NCBI GenBank assembly: GCA_934643185.1
Contig: CAKUBN010000015.1
Location: 1-46,421, forward strand
DNA from: an uncultured Eubacteriales bacterium
Lineage (GTDB): Bacteria; Bacillota; Clostridia; Oscillospirales; Acutalibacteraceae
Reading direction: 5' to 3'
DNA length: 46,421 nucleotides
Shown: positions 16,386-24,226 of the stretch, piece after piece
How positions within the stretch are numbered: the stretch's first letter is position 1
How the letters are laid out: each line of letters begins with the position of its first letter
Notes under the pieces: generated by a model
Seen by the model: only the letters and a program-made list of their open reading frames with translations
Told to the model about the DNA's origin: nothing
Database searches by the model: none
Translations under genes and position numbers: made by a program

Positions 16386-17107
16386 GCTATATCGACCTAC
16401 ACGCGCATGTGCTGCCCGGCGTGGATGACGGCGCGGAAACGCTTGAAGCGTCTCTCATGATGCTGCGTATGGCATCAGAGCATGGCACGAAAGCGTTAGC
16501 CGTCACGCCGCACGGGGCAGGGGTGACGAAGACGGAGTATTTAGGAAAATTTGAGCGTCTAAAAGCGGCGGCTGCGCGGGAAAGTCTGCCCGTAAAGCTC
16601 TTTTTCGGCATGGAAATGATGGCGGACGGCACGCTGCTTGACCGTCTGCAAAGCGGCGACGTGCAGCCGCTCGGCGAAAGCCGGTTTCTTTTGGTGGAGT
16701 TTGACCCGCTCGACTCGTCGGAATGGTGCGCGGCGGCGACTGAGCATATACGAAAATACGGGTATGTGCCGCTCATCGCACACCCGGAGCGGTACGTCAT
16801 TTTGCAAAACGAACCTTGGCGCGCGGAGTTGTGGACAGAGCGGGGGGCCGCGCTGCAGGTGACGCGCAGCGGCATTTTCGGCGCTTTCGGGCGCAGGGCG
16901 GCAGAGACCGCGCGGGTGCTGCTGGAGCGCGATCTGGCTTTTTGCGTGGCGAGCGACGGGCACGGGGCCGCGTACCGCAGGCCGATTTTGGAGGACGTGA
17001 ACGCGTGGCTCACGGAGCACTTCGGTGCTGCGTATGCCGAGCGGATGCTGCATGAAAACCCACGCAGAATTCTGAGCGGCGAAGCCGGAAAGGAGAGAAT
17101 CGCATGA
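16382..17107 (+). CDS. PHP-domain protein-tyrosine phosphatase (CpsB/YwqE-like)
   Basis: A 241-residue metal-dependent tyrosine phosphatase of the PHP family. The signature DLHAHVLPGVDDG is at about residues 5-17, with VTPHG near 41-45, IAHPER near 133-138 and a late ASDGHG, supplying the His/Asp metal ligands. CpsB/YwqE enzymes remove phosphate from the tyrosine tail of BY-kinases and so cycle capsule or exopolysaccharide assembly. The ATG overlaps the previous stop (ATGA), placing it directly after the protein with the Tyr tail, its likely substrate. Confidence 0.92.
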   Translation: MSYIDLHAHVLPGVDDGAETLEASLMMLRMASEHGTKALAVTPHGAGVTKTEYLGKFERLKAAAARESLPVKLFFGMEMMADGTLLDRLQSGDVQPLGESRFLLVEFDPLDSSEWCAAATEHIRKYGYVPLIAHPERYVILQNEPWRAELWTERGAALQVTRSGIFGAFGRRAAETARVLLERDLAFCVASDGHGAAYRRPILEDVNAWLTEHFGAAYAERMLHENPRRILSGEAGKERIA

Positions 17108-17922
17108 GGGTATTTCAAATGGTAATGGCAGTGCTGTTCTGCGCCGCACTGACGTTTTACCTGTGGGTTGCCGTGCCGCGCGTACAGGCGCAGGATACCT
17201 CCATGCCCGTTTTGACGGACGAAACGGACGGCGAACTTGCGCTCAGCGTCACCGCGCCGGAAAGCGCGTATTGCGCGGGGCTGCATGCCGAAGACGCGCA
17301 TGACGGAGACCTGACGGATGAGATCTGCATTGCGGGTATGTCCGCGCTGTTGGACGGCGACCGTCGGCGCATAAAATACGTGGTGTTCGATGCGGACTGC
17401 CACGCGGCGACGCTCACGCGCACGGTGCGGTATACGGATTACAACCCGCCGCGCTTTGCGCTGAATGTACCGTCGACCTACCGCACGGGCGAGATGCCCG
17501 CGCTTTTGGCGCAGATCACAGCGGAGGATGTGATGGACGGCGATGTTTCCGACCGCATTCGGTTGTTCACCGAAGACATCGCTTTGGTGGAAAACGACAT
17601 GTACACGCTGCCGGTCTCCGTGACGAATTCCTATGGCGGGCAAAGCGAAATGCAGCTTTACATGCAGCTGAGCGACAGCAGCTTGGAAATTCGGTTGAAG
17701 CAGGGCATCGTGTATATAAAGGCGGGCGAAAAGTTTGAGCCGAAGGACTATTTTGAAGGCGTGTTTGACCACGCAGGCACAGCGGTGAAGGTGAAAAAGC
17801 AGACGGCGACGCAGATAGATACCGCAGCGCCCGGCTGTTACCCGGTGCAGTATATGGCAGAGACGGAAACAGAGACCGTGCGCGCCTGCCTGACGGTGAT
17901 CGTAGAGGAGGGGAAAACGTGA
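17104..17922 (+). CDS. secreted or anchored protein with Ig-like (DUF5011-type) repeats
   Basis: A 272-residue protein. An N-terminal hydrophobic segment (about 5-24) ends in VQAQD, which could be a signal peptide or an anchor. Three beta-rich units follow, two of them with the A.D..DGD(L/V)(T/S)D motif (about residues 59-72 and 139-152) found in DUF5011/HYR-like Ig folds; the third (EPKDYFEGVFDH...APGCYPVQYMA) has the same spacing. It is coupled to both neighbours by 4-base overlaps (17104-17107 and 17919-17922), so it belongs to the polysaccharide module. I know of no assigned role for such a protein there. It may act as an extracytoplasmic scaffold for the Wzz domains; this is inference. 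Confidence 0.7.
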   Translation: MRVFQMVMAVLFCAALTFYLWVAVPRVQAQDTSMPVLTDETDGELALSVTAPESAYCAGLHAEDAHDGDLTDEICIAGMSALLDGDRRRIKYVVFDADCHAATLTRTVRYTDYNPPRFALNVPSTYRTGEMPALLAQITAEDVMDGDVSDRIRLFTEDIALVENDMYTLPVSVTNSYGGQSEMQLYMQLSDSSLEIRLKQGIVYIKAGEKFEPKDYFEGVFDHAGTAVKVKKQTATQIDTAAPGCYPVQYMAETETETVRACLTVIVEEGKT

Positions 17923-19289
17923 AGGACGAGCGCCTTTTTTGGGATGATCTGCACCCCGTGTGCGTGCTGCGCGGGCTGCTCTATAATCTGTGGGTGCTGA
18001 TTTTGGCGGTGCTCACGGCAGGACTGTGCGTGGAGGGGTATCATCTTTTTACGTATCACCCTGTGTATACCGCTTCGGCGACCGTGGCGGTAAATGTAAA
18101 GGGCGGCACGAGCGCGTATACCTCTTTAGACCTCACGGCCCGCATGGCGCAGGTGTTTGCAAGTGTGTTTCAAAGCGATACGTTTCGCGAGGCCGCGCAG
18201 TGCGACGTTGTGGCTTCCGTTTTGCCGGAGACGAATCTCATCAATGTTCAGGTGACGGCGGAAAACCCGCGCGAATCGTTTTTATCGCTGAAAAATGTGC
18301 TGGAAAACCACGCAGACCTGACGGACGAGCTGTTCTCAAACGCCGAGCTGCGCGTCATCCGCGACCCGCAGGTGCCGCTTGCCCCTTCAAACCCGGTGGA
18401 CTTAAAGCCGTACCGCATGCGGGCCTGTGTGGGTGCAATGCTGGCTGCATCGCTGATTGTATCGGTTTTGTTTCTGCGGCGCGATACGGTGCAAACTCCG
18501 CAGGCTGCGCGGCACAAGCTGGATGGGCGCGTGCTGGGCACCATCGGGCACGAGCGCAAGGAAAAGCGGCTGTTCGTAAAAAAGAGCCGCGGTGCGGGGC
18601 GCAAGGCTGCGGCGCTGCTGACAGACCCTTTTGTGCGGTACACCTACACGGAAGCGTATCAGGATCTCTGCGCGGCGTTGGAGCACCGCATGCGGCGGGA
18701 CGGCAAAAAAGTGCTGCTGCTCACGGGCGCGGGAGAAAACGAAGGAAAATCAAGCGTAGCGGCAAATTTGGCGCTGGCGCTTTCCATGCGCGGGCGGCAT
18801 GTGCTGCTGTTGGATCTCGATTTAAGAAAACCGGCGCTGCACAAAATTTTCGGCCTGCGCACGGCGGCTAAAAACGGGATCGGGCAGTATTTACAGGCAG
18901 AGAAAGACGCGGAGCCGCCGCTTATTTTTTCGGAAAAATACGGCATTTCTCTCGGCCTTACCGCGCCTGCCGCGCACCCGGAGCGCCTTTTGCACAGCGA
19001 AAAGCTGAAAAAGCTGCTTTTGGCGGCGCGGGCGGACGAACGCTTTGACTACGTTTTGCTCGATTCCCCACCGATGCTGCTTTCCGCCGATGCCGAGGCG
19101 CTCAGTGCGCTTTCGGATCTTTCGGTGCTCGTTGTGCGGCAGGACTACACTCCGGCCGGTATATTAAACGACTGCGCCGACGCACTCACGCAGAGCGGGA
19201 CGGATTTTGCCGGATTTATCCTGAATGATTTTTACGCGGCTGTGCACCCGCAGCAGCTTTTTGCAGTGCGGACGGCTTCGTCAAAATAG
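17919..19289 (+). CDS. Wzz co-polymerase fused to an intact BY-type tyrosine kinase
   Basis: A 456-residue protein. TM1 lies at about 22-42 and TM2 at about 165-185, with a Wzz-like loop between and a CpsD/YwqD-like kinase domain after about 245. Walker A is intact (GAGENEGKSS, about 270-279), as are Walker A' (LLLDLDLRKP, about 299-308) and Walker B (YVLLDSPP, about 378-385). The C-terminus (HPQQLFAVRTASSK) has no tyrosine cluster, which is unusual for this family and complements the tail on the protein encoded at 14922. It starts with GTG overlapping the previous stop, with GAGGAGGGG upstream. The expected role is phosphorylation that regulates polysaccharide chain length and export. Confidence 0.88.
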   Translation: MKDERLFWDDLHPVCVLRGLLYNLWVLILAVLTAGLCVEGYHLFTYHPVYTASATVAVNVKGGTSAYTSLDLTARMAQVFASVFQSDTFREAAQCDVVASVLPETNLINVQVTAENPRESFLSLKNVLENHADLTDELFSNAELRVIRDPQVPLAPSNPVDLKPYRMRACVGAMLAASLIVSVLFLRRDTVQTPQAARHKLDGRVLGTIGHERKEKRLFVKKSRGAGRKAAALLTDPFVRYTYTEAYQDLCAALEHRMRRDGKKVLLLTGAGENEGKSSVAANLALALSMRGRHVLLLDLDLRKPALHKIFGLRTAAKNGIGQYLQAEKDAEPPLIFSEKYGISLGLTAPAAHPERLLHSEKLKKLLLAARADERFDYVLLDSPPMLLSADAEALSALSDLSVLVVRQDYTPAGILNDCADALTQSGTDFAGFILNDFYAAVHPQQLFAVRTASSK

Positions 19290-19360
19290 TGCCTTGTAGC
19301 TAAAAATGCAGATGTTTTGTCGGCGTTTTACTGATTTTGACGGCTTTTTGTTCAAATCCG

Positions 19361-19390
19361 TTGACGCACAACGGGTAAAAGCGATATAAT
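19361..19390 (+). promoter_or_regulatory. promoter of the LytR-CpsA-Psr gene
   Basis: TTGACG (19361-19366), an 18-base spacer and TATAAT (19385-19390), about 80 bases before the start codon. Confidence 0.7.
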
Positions 19391-19468
19391 AATTCGGATA
19401 AGGCACTGCCGCGGAATGCGCGGCGCGCCGAATTTTCCCGAAACGTCAAAATCAAAGGAGTGCACGAT

Positions 19469-21091
19469 ATGAGCAAATGGAAGGAACGGATTCCGGGCAT
19501 TGTGATCTCTGTCCTTTTGGTGGCAGTGTTTGCCGTGTTTATGGTGATCCTTCTGCAAAGCAAGATGGTGCCGACGAAGCTGCTGATCCTTGGCGGTATT
19601 GCACTTGTCCTTTTGGTGGCTTCTGCTGTTTTGTTGGTGCGCAGCATCCGAAATAAAGGTCAGTTCATCTGCGGCGCGTCGCTTTCTCTGGTGCTGGCGC
19701 TGGTGCTTGGTCTTGCGAGCAACTACATTTCGGTCGCGACCGGCACGCTGACGGAGATTGGCGCGGTGCGCACGGAATATACGCCCGTAGCGGTCTATGT
19801 GCGCACGGATGACCCGGCTTCCGCGTTGGAAGACACAAAGGGCTATACGTTCGGCATTTTGGAATCGCTTGACCGCGAAAACACCGATTCCGCCGTCAGC
19901 CAGATCACGGAGCGCTTTGGCAGCGCAGTGACGACGAAGACGTATGCCGGCATCACACAGCTCATCGACGGCCTGCTCAACAAAGAATGCGGTGCGGTCA
20001 TCCTAAATACTGCATACCTCGACGTTGTGACGGAGCTCGATAAATACGCCGATGTAGAAAGCAAAATTCGCGAGCTTGAAGTGCTGCACGTGGAAACGGC
20101 GGTACAGAGCGAAGCGGAAAAGACGCAGAGCACCGGCAACAGCGATGTGGAAAATCGTGTTTACACCCTGTATATCAGCGGCAGCGATACGCGCCAGGGC
20201 CTTAACACGGTCGGCCGCAGCGACGTAAACATTTTGGCGACAATCAATACGGAAACGCGCCAGATTCTGCTTGTGACGACCCCGCGCGACTACTATGTGC
20301 CGCTGCCTGTTTCGGGCGGCATCCCGGATAAGCTGACACATGCGGGTATTTACGGCGTGAACGTTTCCATAGGCACGCTCGAAATGCTGTATGATACGGA
20401 TATCGATTACTACTTCCGCCTCAATTTCTCCGGCTTTACCGGCATTGTGGATGCGCTCGGCGGCATTACGGTCGATAACGATGTTGCGTTTACAAAGGGC
20501 AACTACACGTATCCGGTGGGCAAGGTGCAGATGGACGGCAAAATGGCGCTGACCTTTGCCCGCGAGCGCTATTCGTTTGTGGATGGCGATATTCAACGCG
20601 GTAAAAACCAGCTGAAGGTTATTTCCGCCATCATCGATAAGGCACTTTCCCCGGATATTCTGGTGCGCTACAATTCCATTATGGACAGCATCAAGGACTG
20701 CTTCGAGATGGATGTGCCGTATGACGACATCGCGGCGCTCGTGCGCCGTCAGCTTTCCGATAACGGCTCTTGGAACGTTGTCCAATGCAGCGTGACCGGC
20801 ACGGGCGATTCGCAGATCCCGTACTCCATGAGCGATTACGCCTACGTCATGCGTCCGGATTATAACACCGTAAATAAGGCAAAAGAGCTGATGCAGGCTG
20901 TTAAGGACGGCAAAACGCTCTCGAAGACCGATACGAACATTACGGATGCGGACCGCACAAGAATATGCTTCTATGCCGGGCGACCCCGCAGCCTCGTACA
21001 CGAGCAGCGGAAGCGGTATCCAGAGCAGCTCCGGCAACAACTACAGCTACTCCGACAGCAACGATTACAGCTATTCGGGCGGCTCCGATAA
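19469..21091 (+). CDS. LytR-CpsA-Psr (LCP) family glycopolymer transferase, C-terminal tail frameshifted
   Basis: LCP enzymes transfer teichoic acids or capsular polymers from lipid carriers to peptidoglycan outside the membrane. Hydrophobic segments in the first 100 residues (about 8-30, 36-56 and 65-85) anchor the protein. The LCP domain is intact: GSDTRQGLNTVGRSDVNI, then TTPRDYYVPLP, the DALGGITVDND stretch and FARERYSF with its conserved Arg residues. After about codon 496 the frame runs into an Arg/Gln/Leu-rich end with no LCP character and stops at 21091, while the +1 frame encodes a Ser/Tyr then Glu/Pro/Ser/Gly tail to 21293. ATG 19469 has AAAGGAG 8 bases upstream; the in-frame GTG at 19460 is less likely. 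Confidence 0.85.
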   Translation: MSKWKERIPGIVISVLLVAVFAVFMVILLQSKMVPTKLLILGGIALVLLVASAVLLVRSIRNKGQFICGASLSLVLALVLGLASNYISVATGTLTEIGAVRTEYTPVAVYVRTDDPASALEDTKGYTFGILESLDRENTDSAVSQITERFGSAVTTKTYAGITQLIDGLLNKECGAVILNTAYLDVVTELDKYADVESKIRELEVLHVETAVQSEAEKTQSTGNSDVENRVYTLYISGSDTRQGLNTVGRSDVNILATINTETRQILLVTTPRDYYVPLPVSGGIPDKLTHAGIYGVNVSIGTLEMLYDTDIDYYFRLNFSGFTGIVDALGGITVDNDVAFTKGNYTYPVGKVQMDGKMALTFARERYSFVDGDIQRGKNQLKVISAIIDKALSPDILVRYNSIMDSIKDCFEMDVPYDDIAALVRRQLSDNGSWNVVQCSVTGTGDSQIPYSMSDYAYVMRPDYNTVNKAKELMQAVKDGKTLSKTDTNITDADRTRICFYAGRPRSLVHEQRKRYPEQLRQQLQLLRQQRLQLFGRLR

Positions 21092-21293
21092 TTCCGGCTA
21101 CGAAGAGCCTTCTGTGCCCTCCGAACCCTCTGGCGGCGAAACGCCGTCTGAACCTGCGGGCGGTGACGAGACACCGTCTGAGCCTTCCGGCGGCGAAGAG
21201 ATTCCCTCCGAACCCTCCGGCGGCGAAGAGACACCCGCAGAGCCGGATCCCGGCACAAACGGCGGCGAAACAATCGCAGAGCCTGCGGCCTAA
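20958..21293 (+). pseudogene. out-of-frame C-terminal tail of the LCP gene
   Basis: Reading in the +1 frame from about 20958 gives QEYASMPGDPAASY, then a Ser/Tyr/Asn/Gly-rich linker and four to five repeats of the type SEPSGGEETP up to the TAA at 21291-21293. This composition is typical of the disordered tails of Clostridia surface proteins and is the natural continuation of the LCP protein. Joining the frames needs a net shift of one base near 20957. No ribosome binding site supports independent translation. A sequencing error, a true mutation, or phase switching are all possible. Confidence 0.65.
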
Positions 21294-21320
21294 ATGAGAT
21301 TTCATACCATGTAAACTTTT

Positions 21321-21356
21321 TCCCCCGAAGCCCTTGCGGTTTTCGGGGGAATTCTT
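21321..21356 (+). terminator. Rho-independent terminator after the LCP gene
   Basis: Nine-bp stem TCCCCCGAA (21321-21329) / TTCGGGGGA (21342-21350), followed by ATTCTTT. Confidence 0.7.
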
Positions 21357-21362
21357 TATAAT
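21334..21362 (+). promoter_or_regulatory. possible promoter of the DUF218-pyr operon, overlapping the terminator
   Basis: TTGCGG (21334-21339), a 17-base spacer and TATAAT (21357-21362). The -35 lies in the loop of the preceding terminator hairpin and the spacer contains its 3' arm. Confidence 0.45.
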
Positions 21363-21407
21363 TATTATGAGGTGTTTTGGCTATTCAGTATGCGACAAGG
21401 AGAAACT

Positions 21408-21923
21408 ATGCACCGAAGAAGAAAATTGCCCGAAAACGGCGTTGTCATTGTGCTTGGCGCACGGGTGGTGGGGGCATCGAAAACCTGCCCCGCGCACCTC
21501 AGTCGCGCGTTTCAATATCGTGTGGATACTGCAGCATCGTATCTAAAAGCCTATCCGAAAGCCGTTTGTATCACGACCGGCGGGCAGGGCAAGGACGAGC
21601 CGCAAAGCGAGGGTGCGGCTGCAAAAGAAGCACTGATAAAGCTCGGGATAGAGCCGGAGCGCATTTTTGCGGAAACAAAGTCCGAAACGACGCTTGAAAA
21701 CCTGCGCTTTGTGCGGGATATTCTGTGCGAAAACGGCCTTTCCGATACCGTTTTGCTTGCAACGCAGGGTTACCACCAGTGGCGCGCCTGCCGCATGGCA
21801 AAAATGCTGGGGCTTACGCCGTACCCGCTGCATGCGAAAACCAATTTAAAAAGCCTGCCGAAAAACCTGTGCCGAGAATTTCTGGCTATCCTGAAATTCC
21901 TGCTGTTTACCCGAAAGGAATGA
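21408..21923 (+). CDS. YdcF/SanA-like DUF218 protein
   Basis: A 171-residue protein of the DUF218 (YdcF-like) family. Seen are the family's start VVIVLGARV, the TGGQGKDEPQSEG motif and the SETTLENLRFVRDI motif, followed by VLLATQGYHQWRACRMAK. Members such as SanA and ElyC are linked to envelope integrity or undecaprenyl-phosphate metabolism, but the reaction is not firmly known. It lacks an N-terminal membrane helix, unlike many homologues. ATG 21408 has AAGGAG 5 bases upstream, so longer forms from GTG 21372 or ATG 21390 are less likely. It ends 5 bases before the pyrC start. Confidence 0.82.
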   Translation: MHRRRKLPENGVVIVLGARVVGASKTCPAHLSRAFQYRVDTAASYLKAYPKAVCITTGGQGKDEPQSEGAAAKEALIKLGIEPERIFAETKSETTLENLRFVRDILCENGLSDTVLLATQGYHQWRACRMAKMLGLTPYPLHAKTNLKSLPKNLCREFLAILKFLLFTRKE

Positions 21924-21928
21924 GACGA

Positions 21929-23215
21929 ATGGAACAAGAGCAAAAGCGTTTGCTGATCCGCGGTGCGCGCATTTTGAACCCCGCGCACGGCGAGGATTAT
22001 ATCGGCAATATTTTGATCTCCGGGGACCGCATCAGCGCGGTTTCCGAAAACCTGTACGATGCGGATGCCGAAGTCATTGAAGCGAAAGGTTTAACGGCGG
22101 TGCCGGGCTTTGTGGATATGCATGTGCATCTGCGTGACCCGGGCTTTACCGATAAAGAAGATATTTACACGGGCTGCCGTGCGGCTGCGGCGGGCGGCGT
22201 GACGAGCCTTTTGTGTATGCCGAACACGAAGCCGGCGGTTGATACACCTGAAACCGTGCGCTATATTTTGGACAAAGCAAAGACCGCCGATGCGCATGTT
22301 TATGTTGCGGCGGCGATTACAAAGGGGCTGAAAGGCGAAGAACTGTGCGACTTAGAAGCGCTGCACGATGCCGGCGCCATTGCTTTGAGCGACGACGGTC
22401 GCCCGGTCATCGATACCGCCTGCCTTGTAAAGGCATTATGCGAAGCGCCGAAGCTCCACATGCGCGTGACGGCGCACTGCGAAGATTTGTTCCTCGCGAA
22501 AAAATGGGTCATGCATGAGGGAGAAGTTTCCGAAAAGATCAATCTGCCCGGCGTACCTGCGGCGGCGGAGGACTGCGGCACGGCGCGCGAAATTGCGGCG
22601 GCTGCGGCGTATGACGTGCCGGTGCACATCTGCCATGTCAGCACGGCAACCTCTGCGGCGCTCATCCGTGATGCCAAAGCCCGCGGCGTAAAGGTGACGG
22701 CGGAGACCGCACCGCACTACTTGCTTTTGACCGACGAAGCGCTCAAAAAGCACGACGCGGACTACCGCATGAACCCGCCGCTGCGCAGCGAGAAGGACCG
22801 CCTTGCGATGATCGAGGCCGTAAAGGACGGCACGATCGACGTCATCGCGACCGACCACGCGCCGCACACGCCGGCGGAAAAAGCCGATTTTCTGCACGCG
22901 CCGAACGGCTCCATCGGTATGGAAACGTCGTTTGCGGCGGCATATACCGCGCTTGTAAAGACCGGCGTTTTGACGCTTACAGAGCTCATCGAAAAGATGA
23001 GCGTGCGCCCGGCGGAGCTGCTCGGCATTGAAGCCGGCGCCATCGGTGCGGGCGAAGTGGCCGATATTGCGCTGATTGACGAGCACGAAGCGTGGGTTGT
23101 GGACCCCGAAAAGCTGCACGGCAAAAGCCGCAACACGCCGTTTAAGGGCATGACGCTCACAGGCCGCGTAAAGGCGACCGTCTGCGGCGGCAGAGTTGTA
23201 TTTAATGAACTGTAA
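21929..23215 (+). CDS. pyrC: dihydroorotase
   Basis: Dihydroorotase closes carbamoyl-aspartate to dihydroorotate, the third step of UMP synthesis. The 428-residue protein is the large class I type: the zinc motif DMHVHLRDPG at about residues 58-67, MPNTKP near 91-96, HCED near 179-182, HICHVST near 231-237 and ATDHAPH near 304-310. It starts at ATG 21929 with AAAGGA 9 bases upstream; ATG 21920 is too close to that site. First of four consecutive pyrimidine genes. Confidence 0.96.
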   Translation: MEQEQKRLLIRGARILNPAHGEDYIGNILISGDRISAVSENLYDADAEVIEAKGLTAVPGFVDMHVHLRDPGFTDKEDIYTGCRAAAAGGVTSLLCMPNTKPAVDTPETVRYILDKAKTADAHVYVAAAITKGLKGEELCDLEALHDAGAIALSDDGRPVIDTACLVKALCEAPKLHMRVTAHCEDLFLAKKWVMHEGEVSEKINLPGVPAAAEDCGTAREIAAAAAYDVPVHICHVSTATSAALIRDAKARGVKVTAETAPHYLLLTDEALKKHDADYRMNPPLRSEKDRLAMIEAVKDGTIDVIATDHAPHTPAEKADFLHAPNGSIGMETSFAAAYTALVKTGVLTLTELIEKMSVRPAELLGIEAGAIGAGEVADIALIDEHEAWVVDPEKLHGKSRNTPFKGMTLTGRVKATVCGGRVVFNEL

Positions 23216-23264
23216 AAGTTTGAGAGATTTGAAATTATAGATTTGAAATGAGAGAGGGATTACT

Positions 23265-24203
23265 ATGTCTTTTGACCGTATGATTGAAAAAATCGTGGAA
23301 ACCCAGAATCCGACCGTTGCAGGTCTTGACCCGAAGCTCGCGTACATTCCGTCCTACATTCTGGACGGCGCCGTCGCAAAGTATGGCAAAACGCTGGAGG
23401 CTGCGGCCGCCGCACTGCTCGAATACAACAAGGGCCTCATCGACGCGCTGTGCGATATTGTCCCGGCCGTAAAGCCGCAGGCGGCGTACTATGAAATGTA
23501 CGGCTGGCAGGGCGTGAGAACCCTTGCGGAGACCGTCGCTTACGCGCGCGCAAAGGGTATGTTCGTCATCACGGACGGCAAGCGCAACGACATCGGCACC
23601 ACGATGGAAGCCTACGCCACGGCGCACCTTGGCAAAACGGATGTGTTCGGCGAGAAAACGGAAGCCTTCGGTGCGGACGCGCTGACCGTGAATGGCTACC
23701 TCGGCACGGACGGCATCAAGCCGCTGCTCGGCGTTTGCGAAGCGGAAGATAAGGGTATTTTCGTGCTTGTGAAGACCTCCAACCCGTCCTCCGGCGAATT
23801 GCAGGATCAGAAAATGGAAAGCGGCAAGACCGTTTACGAAACCATGGGCGAATTCTGCGAGCACTGGGGCGAAAACGTTATGGGTAAATACGGCTACTCC
23901 GGCGTCGGCGCGGTCGTCGGCGCAACGTACCCGGCACAGCTCGGCGAAATGCGCGAGAAGGCGCCGCACACGTTCTTCCTCGTGCCCGGTTACGGCGCAC
24001 AGGGCGGCGGCGCGGATGACGTTGCCCCGGCGTTTGACAAGAACGGTTTCGGCGCCATCATCAATTCCTCCCGCGGCATTATGTGCGCATGGCAGAAGGA
24101 AAAGTGCGACGAGCATGACTATGCACAGGCGGCAAGACGCGAAGCCATTCGCATGCGCGACGAGATCTGCGCACGCATCGGCGAAATTCGCGCGAACGGA
24201 TGA
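23265..24203 (+). CDS. pyrF: orotidine 5'-phosphate decarboxylase
   Basis: Decarboxylates OMP to UMP, the last step of the pathway. The 312-residue protein is of the longer subtype common in Clostridia and Actinobacteria. The catalytic region DGKRNDIGTT is at about residues 105-114, with NPTVAGLDPKL near the start and KTSNPSSGELQD and VPGYGAQGG later. AGAGAGGG precedes the ATG, 49 bases after pyrC. The short AT-rich interval has no terminator. Confidence 0.95.
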   Translation: MSFDRMIEKIVETQNPTVAGLDPKLAYIPSYILDGAVAKYGKTLEAAAAALLEYNKGLIDALCDIVPAVKPQAAYYEMYGWQGVRTLAETVAYARAKGMFVITDGKRNDIGTTMEAYATAHLGKTDVFGEKTEAFGADALTVNGYLGTDGIKPLLGVCEAEDKGIFVLVKTSNPSSGELQDQKMESGKTVYETMGEFCEHWGENVMGKYGYSGVGAVVGATYPAQLGEMREKAPHTFFLVPGYGAQGGGADDVAPAFDKNGFGAIINSSRGIMCAWQKEKCDEHDYAQAARREAIRMRDEICARIGEIRANG

Positions 24204-24226
24204 GTAACGCTCGGAAAGGACAAGCT

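Noticed and set aside
16387..17772. Open frame of 461 codons antisense to the phosphatase and Ig-like genes
   Set aside because: Crosses two translationally coupled genes with recognisable domains; codon-bias shadow.
20946..21293. Independent gene encoding the Ser/Tyr and SEPSGGEETP-repeat protein
   Set aside because: No ribosome binding site before its first ATG, no signal peptide, and its start coincides with the point where the LCP frame loses sense.
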